Source: Salinibaculum litoreum
GTDB taxonomy: Archaea; Halobacteriota; Halobacteria; Halobacteriales; Haloarculaceae
Assembly: GCA_009789175.1 (NCBI GenBank)
Contig: CP046866.1
Span: 62,001-126,000, forward strand
Direction: 5' to 3'
Length of the DNA: 64,000 bases
Part shown: in pieces, positions 1 to 7,200 of the stretch
How positions within the stretch are numbered: the first letter of the stretch is position 1
How the letters are laid out: each line of letters opens with the position of its first letter
Notes under the pieces: generated by a model
What the model saw: the letters and a program-made list of their open reading frames with translations, nothing else
Told to the model about the DNA's origin: nothing
Databases searched by the model: none
Program-made: the position numbers and the translations under genes

Positions 1-145
1 GGTACTAATTTCCTATGGAGGAAAACCATTAAGTGGTTTGCCTATGTAGGATAATCTGAGGAGGTCGCCGTCCCTCGGGGCGTAGTTTCAGAGAACGCCC
101 GGCGCTGGAGACGCCGGACGGTGGCCTTCTGGGAACCAGAAAGCC
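1..145 (+). promoter_or_regulatory. hairpin-rich leader and possible operator upstream of zinc-finger genes
   Basis: No gene fits here. Two near-identical decamers, CCTATGGAGG (12-21) and CCTATGTAGG (41-50), flank an inverted repeat AAACCA/TGGTTT (23-28 and 34-39). Two hairpins follow: 96-104 pairs with 112-120 with one mismatch and a 7-base loop, and 123-132 pairs with 136-145 with one mismatch and a GAA loop. The second ends on the base before the ATG at 146, so any transcript would begin translation at the foot of a stem. The decamers look like repressor sites, but this is inferred from symmetry only. Confidence 0.45.
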
Positions 146-307
146 ATGTCGAAGTCAACAGTCAGCCGACTTCAGAGTGACGAACAGTCCCCTGCAAACG
201 ACGATACCTGTCCGAACGGGGAGGAGTGGTGCCCCGGCCCTGACGGCGACGACCTGCCGTGTTTCGACTGCTTCGAGGTCCCCGACGAGCGGGGTGATGC
301 TCGATGA
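146..307 (+). CDS. small Cys-rich (zinc-knuckle-like) protein
   Basis: A 53-residue acidic protein. Cysteines at 22, 29, 39 and 42 (C-x6-C-x9-C-x2-C) could bind one zinc ion. Its stop overlaps the next start in an ATGA arrangement at 304-307, a translational coupling usual in haloarchaeal operons, and this supports it being real despite its size. No family is recognised. Tiny zinc-finger proteins in tandem with larger ones are common in haloarchaeal plasmids and proviruses, so a regulatory or element-borne role is plausible but inferred. Confidence 0.6.
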   Translation: MSKSTVSRLQSDEQSPANDDTCPNGEEWCPGPDGDDLPCFDCFEVPDERGDAR

Positions 308-1176
308 CCGACCGGGACCGCGACTCCCACGAGAACGACGAGCGGACGGTTCGGTGCCCGGTCGAAGGGTGCGACTCCGAGCAACTGGCCCGTGCGCTCC
401 ACCTTCACGTCCGGCAGTCGAAGGGCGACGGCCACGGCCCGCGCGGCGAAATACCCGACGACGTGTCGCTTGATGACGCCGAGACGGTTGGCACGGAGAC
501 GGTCGAAATGGAGTACCCGACCGAGCGCGACACCGAACAGGAGGCCCGGCTCTGTCCGTACTGCGGGCAGACGTTCACCGGGAGCCACGGTGTGAAAATC
601 CACCTCGGGCAGGTCGCCGGACGGCACAACCATCCCGAAGACGCCGCGGACGAACACGAGCCGGAGGACTTCCCCCGCGTGACGGTGGACGACGAGGAGA
701 ACGTCGTCGGCGTCATCGGACGCAAACACGGGGCCACGGACACCGAGGTCGAGTCTGCAATCCCCGCCGACCGCGTCTACGAGTTCATCGCCGAACTGCT
801 GGCCGACGACCGACAGGCAGAGGCACAGCGTGTCCGAAGCCGCCTGCTCGCTGGCACGACCGATACGACGCTGTTCCCTCTGTCACCCGCCTACGAGTGG
901 GTTATCCTCGAAGCCCGCTCGAAGACGCTCCGTGAGGGGCTGGCCGCGAAACTGGATGCCGACGGCGTTCACATCGAGTGGCGCGGGAAGACCGAGACGC
1001 TGGCGAGCGACGAGGTCCGGGACCTTGCCGCGAAGTTGGAAGAACGGTCCAACCGGGTGAACGCGCTGGACGACGACCTGCCCGCCCTCATCGAGTGGTT
1101 GCGCGACGCGGCGGAGGTGCTGGAAGGAGAGGAGACTAAGGCACGACAGTTCGGTGGAAATCAGAGCGGGCGTTGA
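304..1176 (+). CDS. zinc-finger protein with C-terminal helical region
   Basis: A 290-residue protein. The N-terminus has a Cys/His cluster (C18, C23, H33, H35, H44) and then a C2H2-like finger (C84, C87, H100, H108/H110). The middle and C-terminus (about 120-285) are rich in charged helices and could dimerise. The fingers suggest nucleic-acid binding. It is translationally coupled to the small Cys-rich gene upstream. I do not recognise a named family. Its position on the 3' side of a tRNA gene, beside another non-housekeeping gene, fits an integrated plasmid or provirus, which is inference. Confidence 0.7.
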   Translation: MTDRDRDSHENDERTVRCPVEGCDSEQLARALHLHVRQSKGDGHGPRGEIPDDVSLDDAETVGTETVEMEYPTERDTEQEARLCPYCGQTFTGSHGVKIHLGQVAGRHNHPEDAADEHEPEDFPRVTVDDEENVVGVIGRKHGATDTEVESAIPADRVYEFIAELLADDRQAEAQRVRSRLLAGTTDTTLFPLSPAYEWVILEARSKTLREGLAAKLDADGVHIEWRGKTETLASDEVRDLAAKLEERSNRVNALDDDLPALIEWLRDAAEVLEGEETKARQFGGNQSGR

Positions 1177-1228
1177 GTTAGCGGCATCGAGACAACCGAG
1201 GACACCGCACTCGTAGGCTGACCCTCGG

Positions 1229-2059
1229 CTACGAGCCTTGATTTTCTTCCACGATTTGGGCTTTCATTGTCTCGAACTCGTCTTCTGTGATGGACCCACG
1301 TTCCCGGAGTTTTTCGAGGCGTTCCAGTTCATCGACTGCTGAAGTAGTTTCAGACTCGCCCGCCGATTTCCCTTCTTTCTTTTTCCTGATGTAGTTCATG
1401 GCGTCTCTGCACTCTGCTTTCGCCGTGTTGAATCCTGAGAAGTGATACGTTCGGCCCTTGGTGTGGACAGTGAGGCGCTTGTTCACAACTCCGGTATCGA
1501 GGTCAACCCCCGTCACCGCGTCATATGCGATGTTCCGATAGTCGTTGCCGGTCGCCTGTTGGACGACACAGAACACGCGCTGGTCGGTGACGACCACGTA
1601 ACAGCCCATCCCGCCGAGCGTTGAAATCTTCCGACTGCGGTCGTCTCCGAACAGCGACGACGAATCGCCACCGCCCTCTACGTCGATTGTTCCACCGTCT
1701 ATGAGGTAGTGCGGTTGTTCTTCCGGGTCCAGAAGGTCAACAAGGTGTTCGTCGTTTGCCGGACTGACCATCTTCAGCAACGACTTCTCAGTGATAGACT
1801 CCCCTTCTGCGGCTTCTGCGAGGTCGGCTATTCGCTGTTCGTCGTAGCCGTCGCCGACGCCCATCCGCTCCCGGACATCGGCGTGGACCTCCTGAAACGA
1901 CTTCTTGACCTCACTTTTCTCGGGTTCGTGTCCGCACTCCTGACAGACAGGTGTGCGAGGAAAAATCAAGCCGGTGCCCTCGATAGCATCTGCGCCACAC
2001 TCCGGGCACGGCTCCCAGTGGTTGTGTCCCTCAAAGAGCGCCATCGTCTCACGGTTCAC
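1229..2059 (-). CDS. zinc-ribbon / PH-like / SHOCT domain protein
   Basis: A 276-residue protein of three parts. A zinc ribbon at the N-terminus has C18, C21, C39 and C42. A bacterial-PH-like beta domain spans about 110-225, recognisable from the stretches EQPHYLIDG, VVVTDQRVF and YDAVTGVD. A C-terminal SHOCT helix pair lies at about 243-272 (LEKLRERGSITEDEFE). SHOCT and PH-like domains are often paired in stress or membrane-associated proteins of unknown mechanism. Translation may start at 2059 or at the in-frame ATG at 2044. The DNA looks less GC-rich than neighbouring chromosomal genes. Function unknown. Confidence 0.7.
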   Translation of the reverse strand: MNRETMALFEGHNHWEPCPECGADAIEGTGLIFPRTPVCQECGHEPEKSEVKKSFQEVHADVRERMGVGDGYDEQRIADLAEAAEGESITEKSLLKMVSPANDEHLVDLLDPEEQPHYLIDGGTIDVEGGGDSSSLFGDDRSRKISTLGGMGCYVVVTDQRVFCVVQQATGNDYRNIAYDAVTGVDLDTGVVNKRLTVHTKGRTYHFSGFNTAKAECRDAMNYIRKKKEGKSAGESETTSAVDELERLEKLRERGSITEDEFETMKAQIVEENQGS

Positions 2060-2336
2060 AACAGGTCAAGTTGACTTCAATCCACGGGACAAGTCTTAGT
2101 AGAGAGTACGTTTCCACACCTATCGGCGTTGTGGGGTTTGAGGGCGGTTCGGACAGTCATGGAGTGAACGCACCGGTACTTTCTACTTCCCGCGCGTCGT
2201 CCTTCTAACCGAACCGCGTCCCGTCACGGGATTCGTACGAATACGACCGCCGACCGCATCAAATGAGTTCGCGTCGTTTGCGATAATCGCATGACGGCGT
2301 CGGGACTGTATCCTTCAGACGGATGCAGGAAGTGCA

Positions 2337-2411
2337 TGGGTCGGGGCGGATTTGAACCGCCGGCTTCCTCCGTGTGAAGGAGGTATCATAACCGGACTAG
2401 ATCACCGACCC
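2337..2411 (-). tRNA. tRNA-Val (CAC)
   Basis: On the minus strand the sequence folds as a complete cloverleaf. A 7-bp acceptor stem pairs 2405-2411 with 2338-2344. The anticodon stem is CCTCC/GGAGG with loop TTCACAC, giving anticodon CAC (reads GTG, valine). The T-arm carries GGTTCAAATCC, and the discriminator base is A at 2337. CCA is not encoded. The gene's 3' end faces the possible element at 1-2336; tRNA 3' ends are classic attachment sites for archaeal integrases. Confidence 0.95.
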
Positions 2412-2456
2412 GGCAAGCGTCGCTATCCCCCGACTGGACTTAAGAATTGTCTTGTG

Positions 2457-2717
2457 CTACGCACGCTGGTCGCGGTACTCCTCTAACTTCTCGCGTGCGC
2501 TCCCGAGTGCTTCCTTCGCTTCACCCTCTGCGCGGCCCTGCAGTTCTTGCAGGTCCGCACGGACCGCCTCGAACCGCGAGGGCTCTGGCTCCGTCTCGTT
2601 GCCAGTGAGTTCCTTGACGCGCTCTTCGAGGGGCTCTAGCTCCTCTGCGATACCCTTTTTCGCCGTTTCGCCCGCTCGCTTCACGTAGTACCGGGTGTCT
2701 TCGAAGTGCTTGTTCAT
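2457..2717 (-). CDS. small helical haloarchaeal protein (DUF7553-like)
   Basis: An 86-residue, highly charged, almost wholly alpha-helical protein. The Lys/Arg-rich N-terminus (KHFEDTRYYVKRAGETAKKG) is followed by an acidic helix and a second amphipathic helix. It resembles a conserved haloarchaeal family annotated, from memory, as DUF7553. It has no cysteines, signal peptide or membrane segment. It sits alone beside the tRNA-Val gene and diverges from the metallo-hydrolase gene. Function unknown; coiled-coil association is the likeliest structural property. Confidence 0.75.
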   Translation of the reverse strand: MNKHFEDTRYYVKRAGETAKKGIAEELEPLEERVKELTGNETEPEPSRFEAVRADLQELQGRAEGEAKEALGSAREKLEEYRDQRA

Positions 2718-2812
2718 ATCTGACCATATGCGTAGGACAGATATGTCCTTTGCGGGCCAACAGGTCGCCGGGCGTCGGGGACGTTTATCCCCTCGCCGGG
2801 CGAATGAGAGGT

Positions 2813-3760
2813 ATGTTTACTCGTATCTCGGTACCCACGCCGTTTCAGGTCGGGCGGGTCAATGCCTACGTCGCAGGGCGGACGGTGGTCGACCCCGGCC
2901 CGGACAGCGAGGAGGCCTGGTCAGCACTGGTCGACGGGCTCGATACAGCGGGGCTCACTCCGGCCGATATCGAGCGGGTTGTGGTCACCCACCCCCATCC
3001 CGACCACTTCGGACTCGCAGGTCGTCTGCGCGAGGCCGGGGCGCGCGTCGTCGCCAGCGCTGAGGCTGCGGATATAATGGCAGAGTTCGACGATCGACTC
3101 CACCACGAGCAGGCGTTTTTCACGGAGTTTTTCGAGCGGTGTGGCCTCTCCGCGGAGACGGCGTCGACGGTCACCGACCTCCCAGAGGCGTTTCTTCCGT
3201 TCGCGCCCAACGTCCGGACGGACCGGCGGCTCGGCCCTGGCGAGACAGTGAGTGTCGTCGAGATGACGCTGGAGGCAGTGCCGGTCGACGGCCACGCCGT
3301 CGGGGAACTCGTCTTCGAATACGAGGCCGACGGCCAGCGCCGCGCGCTCGTCGGCGACAACGTACTCGGCCACATCACACCCAACCCGTTCCTCCAGCCC
3401 CCGCCCGAGGATGGAGGGGCTCGTCCGCGCGTGTTGCCGGCCTACAACGAGTCGCTCCGGCGGTTACGGGACCGGGACCACGACCGCTACCTGCCGGGAC
3501 ACGGTGAGGACATCACGGACCCGCCGGGCCGAATCACCGAGATTCTCGACGCGCACAACGAACGCACCGAGCAGGTCCGCGACCTCGTCGACGGACCCAC
3601 AGTGCCGGCAACAGTGATGCAGGGGCTGTTCGAGGACTTGCCAGTGACCGAGCAGTTCTCCGGATTGAGTGAGGCCGTCGGTCACCTCGACGTACTGGAA
3701 GCTCGCGGCGAGGTCCGACAGCGTGAATCCGGGGATGTCATCGTCTACGAGCCGGCCTGA
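2813..3760 (+). CDS. MBL-fold metallo-hydrolase
   Basis: A 315-residue metallo-beta-lactamase-fold enzyme. The signature THPHPDHFGL supplies the HxHxDH metal ligands, and further ligands are probably in GHAVGEL, VGDNV and PGHGEDI. The C-terminal 80 residues resemble the winged-helix tail of LACTB2-like hydrolases. It probably hydrolyses a thioester, ester or RNA-type substrate, which cannot be read from sequence. The start is set at 2813 because TTTATCC at 2784-2790 lies about 25 bases upstream, the usual leaderless spacing; an in-frame ATG at 2804 is possible. Confidence 0.85.
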   Translation: MFTRISVPTPFQVGRVNAYVAGRTVVDPGPDSEEAWSALVDGLDTAGLTPADIERVVVTHPHPDHFGLAGRLREAGARVVASAEAADIMAEFDDRLHHEQAFFTEFFERCGLSAETASTVTDLPEAFLPFAPNVRTDRRLGPGETVSVVEMTLEAVPVDGHAVGELVFEYEADGQRRALVGDNVLGHITPNPFLQPPPEDGGARPRVLPAYNESLRRLRDRDHDRYLPGHGEDITDPPGRITEILDAHNERTEQVRDLVDGPTVPATVMQGLFEDLPVTEQFSGLSEAVGHLDVLEARGEVRQRESGDVIVYEPA

Positions 3761-3786
3761 GCGGTCGGCCACAGTGGTCCGGTGGC

Positions 3787-4323
3787 TCAGTACGTCGGGT
3801 TCTCCTCGGGGACGCCCTCGCGGCTGTTGACGACGCGTGCGACGGTAAAGAGCGCGTCGGAGAGCCGGTTCAGGTAGACGACGGCCGTGTCGTTGACCGA
3901 TGCCTCCTCCGAGGCAAAGGCGACCGCGCGACGCTCGGCCCGACGACAGACCGCCCGCGCGCGATGCAGGCGCGCGCCGGGTTCGGAGCCACTCGGCAGG
4001 ATGAAATCCTCCAGGGGCTCCAGTTCTTCCTGCCACTCGTCGATCCACTGCTCGACGGTGTCGACGTGTTCGTCTCTGACGACGGGGTCGTCCTCGTCGG
4101 GGCTGGGGTTGGCAAAGTCGGCCTGGACGATGTGGAGGTGGTTCTGGGCCTGCCTGAGCTGGTCGTCGACATCGTCGTACCCCGTCGGGCGCACGACCCC
4201 GAGATTGGCGTTGAGTTCGTCGACGGTACCGTAGGCCTCGATGCGGGCGCTGGCTTTCGACACCCGGTCCATGTTTCGCAGGTCGGTCATCCCCTCGTCA
4301 CCGCGTCCGGTGTAGATTTTCAT
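3787..4323 (-). CDS. pduO: cob(I)alamin adenosyltransferase, PduO type
   Basis: A 178-residue enzyme that transfers the adenosyl group of ATP to cob(I)alamin, making adenosylcobalamin. The N-terminal MKIYTGRGDEGMTDL is the ATP-binding motif of the PduO/MMAB class. Conserved helices carry SKASARIEAYGTVDELNA and the C-terminal RRAERRAVAF...YLNRLSD region. The start is at 4323 rather than the longer ORF because CTATAAGG lies about 25-30 bases upstream on the minus strand. Its start codon plus the preceding 13 bases is identical to that of the halocyanin gene at 6938. Confidence 0.92.
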   Translation of the reverse strand: MKIYTGRGDEGMTDLRNMDRVSKASARIEAYGTVDELNANLGVVRPTGYDDVDDQLRQAQNHLHIVQADFANPSPDEDDPVVRDEHVDTVEQWIDEWQEELEPLEDFILPSGSEPGARLHRARAVCRRAERRAVAFASEEASVNDTAVVYLNRLSDALFTVARVVNSREGVPEENPTY

Positions 4324-4392
4324 ACCACCTACTCGGGGCGAGAGCGCCTTATAGGGACAGGGGAAATGCATCGGTGGAGCCGCCAGGCCGAG

Positions 4393-4689
4393 TCAGACGT
4401 ACACGCGTGTCACGTGGCCACCGCAGCCGCACTGCTCGATATAGTCGTACTCGATAGTCTCGAAAGCGGCCTCCAGCGCATCGAACAAGTATGTCTCGGG
4501 ATGGCCGTGGTCACCGTGAGTGACGAGGTTGACGTGGTTGCCCGAGACCGTGTGTTCCACGGCGTCGATAGCCTGTTCGAGCACTAATTCGCGGTCCTCG
4601 CCGTGGTGTGGCTTCTCCAGGTTCGCGGACCAGGAGTTGTCGTGTGTCTGTTCCGTTATCGGTTCGACATCGTCGTGTGAAATGCCCAT
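4393..4689 (-). CDS. CGCGG-tail protein, putative radical-SAM-modified RiPP
   Basis: A 98-residue protein ending in QCGCGGHVTRVYV, with Cys87 and Cys89 in a CGCGG motif. From memory this is the tail of the haloarchaeal family NCBI calls CGCGG family rSAM-modified RiPP protein, thought to be modified by a radical SAM/SPASM enzyme. The first 85 residues are acidic, with several histidines (for example HGDHGH at about 58-63). It lies 16 bases after a small membrane-protein gene on the same strand, in the nirK locus. No radical SAM gene is in this window, so the modifying enzyme must be elsewhere if the assignment is right. Confidence 0.7.
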   Translation of the reverse strand: MGISHDDVEPITEQTHDNSWSANLEKPHHGEDRELVLEQAIDAVEHTVSGNHVNLVTHGDHGHPETYLFDALEAAFETIEYDYIEQCGCGGHVTRVYV

Positions 4690-4705
4690 AGCGAACAGAG
4701 GGGCC

Positions 4706-5035
4706 TCAGTCGCCAGTGCGTGCCCCCGAACGTGTTCGGTCCTGGCTACGAACTACGTCGGTAAACAGCGAGTAAGTCATGACGGCGAAGCCGACGGCAG
4801 TGAAGACACTCTGGACGCCGACGCTAATTGCGAAGCTGATGTCGGCAAGCTGGTGGAGGGCTCCCCCCAGGAAGGCACCGAGCGTCAACAGACCGATACC
4901 GGCCGACAGTGCGCGCAACGCCCTGGAGCCAGTGCGTTTGAACGCCCGATACGAGAGGTACGTGAGTACGCTCCCAAACGCGAGGGTGGTGGTCTTTGCA
5001 ATGACCAGTACCACTGTCGTTCCGTGAAGTCCCAT
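4706..5035 (-). CDS. small three-helix membrane protein (DUF7521-like)
   Basis: A 109-residue protein with three predicted membrane segments: about 5-27 (VVLVIAKTTTLAFGSVLTYL), 40-62 (LSAGIGLLTLGAFLGG) and 70-95. A short basic tail follows. It is clearly paralogous to the neighbouring product at 5133-5420: both share the pattern TLxxGxxxTYLSYRAxxRT and a final VGFAVxxYSL. I recall this family as DUF7521. It is probably co-transcribed with the CGCGG-tail gene, 16 bases downstream. Function unknown. Confidence 0.75.
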   Translation of the reverse strand: MGLHGTTVVLVIAKTTTLAFGSVLTYLSYRAFKRTGSRALRALSAGIGLLTLGAFLGGALHQLADISFAISVGVQSVFTAVGFAVMTYSLFTDVVRSQDRTRSGARTGD

Positions 5036-5132
5036 AGTCAGTTCTCAGCGGAACCAAGACCGTCCACCGTCATATAAATGGTTGTAGATTGTCAGGGCGT
5101 GAGAATGACTGGTGACCCGATGGCGGGAGACG

Positions 5133-5420
5133 TTACCGTTCGACATACAGCGAGTAGACGATGACAGCAAAGCCCACAGCGACCAGCGCTGTCTCGACGA
5201 GTTGGCCGAGTTGGAAATCGAGGTTCAGAACCTGGTCGATGACGCCAGCCAGCAAGGCACCTAACGTAACGAAGCCAAAGCCAAGCGCGAGGAATCCCAG
5301 TGGTCGCGCACGCGTCCGCTCGTAGGCTCTGTACGAGAGGTACGTGATGGCTCCACCGAGCAGAAGTGTAATCGTTTTCAGTGCGATAATCGCAATCTCA
5401 GTCGTAATGTGGGGACTCAT
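5133..5420 (-). CDS. small three-helix membrane protein (DUF7521-like), second copy
   Basis: A 95-residue paralogue of the protein at 4706-5035, with the same three membrane segments and the TYLSYRAYERT turn. The start at 5420 is chosen because its ATG overlaps the TGA of the upstream regulator (ATGA); a longer in-frame start at 5444 would overlap the regulator by 28 bases. The regulator and this gene therefore form a coupled pair, and the second pair (4706-5035 and 4393-4689) follows after 97 bases. Function unknown; a membrane partner of the copper-protein system is inferred from context. Confidence 0.75.
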   Translation of the reverse strand: MSPHITTEIAIIALKTITLLLGGAITYLSYRAYERTRARPLGFLALGFGFVTLGALLAGVIDQVLNLDFQLGQLVETALVAVGFAVIVYSLYVER

Positions 5421-5794
5421 GTCTCTTTTTGCACCTCCGACCATAGGTTTGCGAGGCGTTCGTCTGCCGTCCGTGGCCGTCGCGTGATGTCGACATCGAA
5501 CTCCCGGTCCTCTGCCAGCCCGATGATGACCTCCTCGAAGGCCACCGTATAGCGGCTGGCGTGTTGCCCATCAGGCCGTATCTCGGTACCCTCCTCCAGC
5601 AGCGAGGCCTCGGTCAGGAGGTCGAGTTTCCGGTACGTCGTCGACAGTGGCACCTCCGCAGCCTCGGCAATCTGGTCTGCTGTCATCGGCTCGTCCAGAC
5701 TCCGGACGATGGCCCGACAGTCCGGGTCGTCCAGCGCGTCGAGAACGTCCTGTAAGTCAGGCACATCCTCGTCTGTGAACGGGTCACGGACCAT
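5417..5794 (-). CDS. winged-helix transcriptional regulator
   Basis: A 125-residue protein. Residues about 15-75 form a winged helix: VLDALDDPDCRAIVRSLDEPMTADQIAEAA, a recognition helix PLSTTYRKLDLLTE, and a wing. This is the ArsR-like/HTH type used widely in haloarchaea to control the adjacent gene. It has no metal-binding cysteines. It is the first gene of a short run with the small membrane protein (ATGA overlap). A TATA-like TTTTCAATG on the minus strand near 5819-5827 would give a leaderless transcript. The target is probably its own operon, by inference. Confidence 0.8.
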   Translation of the reverse strand: MVRDPFTDEDVPDLQDVLDALDDPDCRAIVRSLDEPMTADQIAEAAEVPLSTTYRKLDLLTEASLLEEGTEIRPDGQHASRYTVAFEEVIIGLAEDREFDVDITRRPRTADERLANLWSEVQKET

Positions 5795-5873
5795 CCCTGT
5801 CAGGTCTTTCGCCGGGGCATTGAAAACGGCACCGACATGCTATAGCGACACCGGGACCGCACACGCTGTAGCA

Positions 5874-6938
5874 CTACTGTGGCCGAGGCGGACCGGACAT
5901 CCGTCTGCGGACAAAGAGCAGGAAGATGACCGGCGACAGCAGGCCAAGCACGACCATGGCCAGCAGCGTCTGGAGCGCCGTCTCGTTTGCGGCCGTCTCC
6001 TCACCGCTACCGCTGCCGGCGGCCTCACCGCCCGCACCGACGACGACAGCGCCCTTCATCCCCGCACCCTTGTGTGGCCGGCAGAAGTATGTCTCCGTTA
6101 CCTCCTCTTCGAAGGTGTGTTCGAAGGTTCCTGACCCGACAGGCTCACCGGAATCGAACGCGCCGCTTTCGGCGACGACGTTGTGGCCGCCACCCTGTCC
6201 GGTCCACTCCCAGATGACGGTCGTTCCGGGGTCGACGCGAACCGCCGGCGGGTCGAAGGCGTACCCGTTGTCCGCACCGACCGACACGGTGACCTCGTCC
6301 TCGCCGCGCATATCCTCGACTGACCCCTCGTAGAGGTTAGCGTTGTCGAGGTAGCCGCCGAAGTCGAAGTCGCCGCTCCCGCCGTCGCTCCCGCCGCTGT
6401 CGCCATCGCCGGTGGCGTACTCGACTTCGTCTGCGCCGGCAACGTCACCCTGTACATTGTCGCCGACGACCACGACGCCTCTCATGCCGAGTTGCTTGTG
6501 GGGACTACAGTAGTACTTGTAGACTCCCTCAGAGTCGAAGGTGTATTCGAAGGTGATATCGCTGCCCTGCTGTGGGCCCCCGGACCGGAACAGTTGCTCG
6601 TCTTGGTCGCCAGCCTCGGCGTCGTGGACGACGTTGTGCGTGCCGCCCTGACCGGTCCACTCCCAGGTGACCGTCGTCCCGGTTGGGACCTTGATTGCGG
6701 GCAGGCCAAAACCCAGCCCGTTACTGCCGGCACCGACCGAGACAGTCACGCTGTCCGTGTCGGTGTATTCGGCGGTTGTCCCGCCGTAACCGTTGGCGTC
6801 CGACAAGTAGCCGCCGTAGGGTTCGTCCTGTGCTAGTGCTGTCCCGCTCGCGCCTGTCGCGGCCAGTGCCGTCGCACCGGCACCCGCACGCAACAGCGTC
6901 CGCCGTGTACACGCGTCCCGGGGCGTTCGCTCGCTCAT
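5874..6938 (-). CDS. two-domain halocyanin (blue copper protein), membrane anchored
   Basis: A 354-residue secreted electron carrier. A twin-arginine signal (RRTLLRAGAG at 12-21) ends at about residue 36. Two plastocyanin-like domains follow, each with type 1 copper ligands: GGTHNVV and YYCSPHKQLGM in the first, GGGHNVV and YFCRPHKGAGM in the second. A Gly/Ser-rich linker joins them. A C-terminal membrane helix (about 325-346) ends in RRRM, anchoring it outside the cell. It probably carries electrons to NirK, which is encoded divergently. TTTATGAG on the minus strand (6962-6969) fits a leaderless promoter. Confidence 0.93.
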   Translation of the reverse strand: MSERTPRDACTRRTLLRAGAGATALAATGASGTALAQDEPYGGYLSDANGYGGTTAEYTDTDSVTVSVGAGSNGLGFGLPAIKVPTGTTVTWEWTGQGGTHNVVHDAEAGDQDEQLFRSGGPQQGSDITFEYTFDSEGVYKYYCSPHKQLGMRGVVVVGDNVQGDVAGADEVEYATGDGDSGGSDGGSGDFDFGGYLDNANLYEGSVEDMRGEDEVTVSVGADNGYAFDPPAVRVDPGTTVIWEWTGQGGGHNVVAESGAFDSGEPVGSGTFEHTFEEEVTETYFCRPHKGAGMKGAVVVGAGGEAAGSGSGEETAANETALQTLLAMVVLGLLSPVIFLLFVRRRMSGPPRPQ

Positions 6939-7003
6939 ACCACCTACTCGGTGTTCCAGTGCTCATAAATGCGATTATTTGTGTTTCCTGGGCACACCAC
7001 CAC

Positions 7004-7021
7004 GGCCGAATCTGTTCGGCC
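7004..7021. promoter_or_regulatory. CGAA-N4-TTCG regulator box (NarO-type), exact
   Basis: GGCCGAA-TCTG-TTCGGCC is a perfect 7-bp inverted repeat with a 4-bp spacer. Its core (7007-7018) matches exactly the CGAA-N4-TTCG motif that I recall being reported for the haloarchaeal denitrification regulator NarO. Its centre is about 46 bases from the halocyanin TATA element (6962-6969), on the upstream side. Confidence 0.7.
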
Positions 7022-7053
7022 CACTCCCGGAGTGAGTGATAACAAACACGGAG

Positions 7054-7065
7054 AGAACATGTTCG
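7054..7065. promoter_or_regulatory. NarO-type box, one mismatch
   Basis: AGAA-CATG-TTCG contains the perfect 10-bp palindrome GAACATGTTC and differs from CGAA-N4-TTCG only in its first base. Its centre is about 46 bases upstream of TTTACATAC (7102-7110), the best nirK TATA candidate. This is the mirror image of the spacing on the halocyanin side. Confidence 0.6.
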
Positions 7066-7126
7066 CAGTGGTTGTCACCGCCCGGGAACTGCCGCGGTGC
7101 GTTTACATACTGGCCCCGATAAGGCA

Positions 7127-7145
7127 CTTCTCAGGGCCTGAGAAG
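7127..7145 (+). promoter_or_regulatory. perfect palindrome in the nirK leader
   Basis: CTTCTCAGG-G-CCTGAGAAG is a 9-bp perfect inverted repeat around one base. If transcription starts about 25 bases after the TATA candidate at 7102-7110, the repeat lies at the very 5' end of a leader of about 70 bases. There it could fold as an 8-bp stem with a GGC loop. It could equally be a DNA operator. An alternative TATA nearer the gene cannot be excluded. Confidence 0.5.
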
Positions 7146-7200
7146 CGCGTTTTCTGTTAAGTAGCGTGGCGATAAAGAGTGGGATGTAAGGTGACAACCA

